64,000 nucleotides of DNA from Erythrophleum ivorense (taxonomy: Eukaryota > Streptophyta > Magnoliopsida > Fabales > Fabaceae), in NCBI GenBank assembly GCA_026724425.1, contig JAIUCV010000284.1:806001-870000 (forward strand), written 5' to 3'. Under the pieces are notes generated by a model. It did not search any database, was not told the DNA's origin, and worked only from the letters and a program-made list of their open reading frames with translations. Positions 61,085 to 64,000 of this stretch are shown in pieces. The stretch's first letter is position 1. Each line of letters begins with the position of its first letter. A program made the position numbers and the translations under genes.

Positions 61085-61686
61085 TGTAATACCTTATTTT
61101 ATAACACTTTTTCTACTACAATTGCCTCATATAAAACTTAGAGGAGTTAAATGGAAACCTGAACTAATTAATTTTTTTCCTTTTAAAAGCTTCCTCATAC
61201 AATTTCACTATTCATTTGGTCATTTCCAATTTCTTATCTAACTTTAAAAATACATAATTAATTATAGAAAAATCATATGAGGTCGGTTTGGGGCTCTACT
61301 TCAAGCTTTCTAAGCCCTTTACAAGGGAAAACTACTTCCTCAACGGAATGCGTATAAATTCATATTAAAGTGTCCCTACAAAAAATGGACAATTTTACCC
61401 TTCACTTGACATATTGTTATTATTATTTTGCCTTTATATATGCAGATGCATTTTTGTGTTTTTGGCATGCTAGTCATATTCTATTTACTCAAGGGTTGAT
61501 TATATTCATGACTTTCCATACCTGAGTACCTTATAGTGTCATAGCATAACTCATACATGCAGTAATCTAAAATATTTAATTACATAACACAATGTGGTAC
61601 ATAAAAGTAAGGTTCTCAATCTATACCTCCATACTCTTTGCCTTTTCTTTACTTGAACTCGGACCTAGCATGGGTTATATTTGGGG

Positions 61687-61704
61687 TGAGATTATGAAAT
61701 CTCA
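61687..61704. promoter_or_regulatory. LTR palindrome TGAGATT-ATGA-AATCTCA (family D)
   Basis: A perfect inverted repeat with 7-bp arms. The other D copy has a one-mismatch version near 19189-19206. Confidence 0.55.
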
Positions 61705-63163
61705 ATAGTAGTAAACCAATCTCATTCACAAGCAAGCATGTAAGTACATCACATAATGCCAGTCAAGATGTCACATATCGCATAGCAATATAAGGAATTT
61801 CATACAAGGCCAAGCACAATCTAAGCATACATGTCTCATCTTATAGCATAAATGACAACTTCATATAGCATAACACTCATCATTATACAAACATACAAGC
61901 TTAAGGAAAGAGAGAGGAAAACTACTACCTTAGCAAACTTTACTCCTCAATCCTTGGGACTCAGTTTACTTGCTTTTGGAGTTCCCAAAACAACATCAAA
62001 CCCTATAATCATAATGATAATTCATTATAATCGACACATAAATCTTAACTTCTAGAATAGGATGACCCCTTTTAAACTTAATGTGACCATTGGAATTGGA
62101 AAAATCCAACTCCTTCCCTTCCCATTCACTATGGCCGAATAGTATACATTTCTTAGCCAAAATTTAAGAATTTTATCCTATGAGATTTGGGGCTTTCCCA
62201 TAGGTATTCTAGCTAAAAACACCCTTTTTAATCCATTAAAATGGATAAAATCATCAAATTACAGCCCCAACATCACGTTTTGGTCATCACATAATCTAGC
62301 TCCGTTTTAGGCTCAAAGTGTGTTTCTTTGGTTCTAAAAATTCCATAACCTTTTCCTTTATATTTTAGGACTTGAAATTTGGTATAGATGACTTTAAGAC
62401 ATTAAGGAAACACCATAAAAATTTTGGAAAAATTCGGACTGCATCTCCCCATGCTTTCTATTTTCCCAAAAATTACAATCTTTGTGTTTTCCAAAGTCTC
62501 AGCACATAACAACAATAACTAAGCTCAAATGGTCTTCATGTTCAACATATAAACTTCATTTCAAGGCCTTCATATTCAACATAAAAACTCCATTTCTAAT
62601 GATTCATATGCTGTCCAAAAATAACTCATAGCTAGGGTTTAACAAAACTAGCTTAAAGCATGTGATTTACAAGTATAAGATGGAGAAAACTTACTCTTTA
62701 AGCTTAAGCCTTGCTTCTTTTGGTTTTCTCATACTAAAATCCTTTCTTTTCTGACTTAGAGCAACATTTCACCTTGAAGAAAAGATGAATATACAGCAAC
62801 CCTTTGGAAGAAATGGTTAGAGGATGGAGAAGATGGAGAAATTTGGTGAAGAATGGTGGTAGTTTTGCTTGGTTTCACTTCATCTTCCACTTTTTCTCCC
62901 TCTCTCTCTCTCTTCACGTTTTTCTTTCTTTCTTCCTTGGGTGTGACATGAAAATGTTGGAATGGAGGTGAAGAAGATGAATTTAATGAAGTTAAATGGT
63001 CATACTAAATTTGGACCCTTGGATTAACTTTTTCAAGATCAAATCTTAACCTTCCATTCCTTTTTTTCTTTTGATTTTCTAATTTCATAACTAAATATCT
63101 TCTTCCAAAAATTCTTGGCCACACACTTGGAAGCGTTGCCTTAGCCCTTAAGTTATGGAGAGT

Positions 63164-63245
63164 AACCATGGTTAATTTCTTAACTCAACCATGGTCAACT
63201 TTTAACTCAACCATAGTTAGTTTTCAACTTAACCATGGTTAATTC
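63164..63245. repeat. Tandem catggtt repeat, second D LTR copy
   Basis: The same array as 17649-17728 on the opposite strand, with four units (ccatggttaa, ccatggtcaa, ccatagttag, ccatggttaa). Confidence 0.7.
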
Positions 63246-64000
63246 TTTAAAATAACTAAAATATTTTTCTTCTTTTCCTTTCATTCTATATTTATATTTG
63301 GGTTTCATCTTCTCTAAAACCCTAATCATATCTTCTCTTCTCTTATCGGGACTTTAGAATCAACTATTGGGCCTTATAGCAGTTTAAAAATCAGTCTGAG
63401 CCCAATTAAGGTTTTACGGTACAATACATACCTTTAGACTTTCTAAAATTTATGAACATTATTTCCTCTACTTGCTGGCCATATAAAGCTGCAAACATGG
63501 GTCAGGGGCCCTTAACCTCAATCCTCATAAATTTCAGTGTCAATTGGACACTCGGGTCTATAAGTGTAATTTTCACCGTTCTGTATTATGATTGTGCTAT
63601 AAACTTTTTATTTACTGCAATTCTGTCCCTGAAACTCCTTCAGGGTTTCTTAGCCCTTTAGCTATTTTTATTTCTATAGTTCTTACAACTTCTTTTTTCC
63701 ATTTTGCTCATAATTACTGATCGGGATAACCAGATTTCGGACCAGATCCCGCCCGGCCATCCGGATAACTTGGTATCATTGGACCCGTCTCATCAAACTG
63801 AGTTTAATTGTGGGTCATGGATTTATGAGATTCTTGATATTCGTGCTTAAAGCCACGAATAGAGGGTGAAACTATGGTTCCCTGAACTTTAGGGCAATTT
63901 ATACATTTTTCCCAGCATATAACTTTTCTTTGCATTTTGGTCCCTGGCTCCTTCATACTTGACTTCGGAGGCTCTTCAGGACCTTTTTCTGATTCCTTTT

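Larger units (their letters stand above)
61085..64000 (-). mobile_element. Family D LTR, minus orientation, runs off the window
   Basis: Starts tgtaataccttattttataa (61085), the reverse complement of the D LTR end at 19792-19812. It follows the D copy at 16659-19812 backwards to about base 16870, so roughly 210 bp are missing beyond 64000. It includes the catggtt array (63164-63245) and a CT-rich microsatellite (62896-62912). The 61852-62055 and 63452-63661 frames are not genes. Whether it is solo cannot be judged from this window. Confidence 0.82.

Noticed and set aside
1..64000. tRNA, rRNA genes, CRISPR arrays, prokaryotic promoters or operons
   Set aside because: None seen; the window is plant nuclear repeat DNA.

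Overview
The window is AT-rich nuclear DNA of a flowering plant. The evidence is a chromovirus-type Ty3/Gypsy retrotransposon with an initiator-Met tRNA primer site, CACTA-type ends, and an intron-containing pseudogene of the plant ACC-oxidase-homolog family. I see no intact host gene, no RNA gene and no CRISPR array. Almost all of the window is retrotransposon LTR sequence inserted into older LTR sequence. I sorted the LTRs by eye into four related families, here called A (about 3.7-3.8 kb), B (about 3.2 kb), C (about 2.9 kb) and D (about 3.15 kb). These names are mine.

Layout, left to right. 164-6849 is an A-family solo LTR (minus) carrying a second A solo LTR (1673-5380); each has a matching 5-bp target duplication. 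6855-8837 is AT-rich DNA with local duplications. 8838-9326 is a CACTA-like end. 9327-11704 is a B-type LTR followed on the minus strand by its polypurine tract and integrase remains (11705-12559). That integrase is broken by an A LTR (12560-15110, plus) and, 68 bp further on, by another A solo LTR (15179-22034, minus), which itself holds a D solo LTR (16659-19812). The pol remnant resumes at 22035-22978. 22979-24406 is an A LTR fragment. 25175-40594 is a C solo LTR (minus) split by the only complete element, a 12.48-kb family-A chromovirus (25997-38476, target duplication CCAAT).

40893-42587 is a non-autonomous CACTA-like element. 42750-45958 is a B LTR. A LINE remnant follows at 46160-46540. 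At 47305-51405 lies a 2-oxoglutarate/Fe(II) dioxygenase pseudogene (ACC oxidase homolog type), split by a C solo LTR (47879-50710). 51406-52289 is an unclassified repeat. 52290-59881 holds three A LTR pieces joined at the same internal point. 59882-61084 is a truncated C LTR and 61085-64000 is a D LTR running off the window.

The complete element has a recognisable order of gag, protease, reverse transcriptase, RNase H, integrase and chromodomain-like tail. It is dead: I count 17 premature stops and three frame changes, with most stops at places where related elements usually have Gln or Trp. The most intriguing signal is a palindrome of the type TGAGATT-N(2-4)-AATCTCA that recurs in all four LTR families although the sequence around it has diverged.
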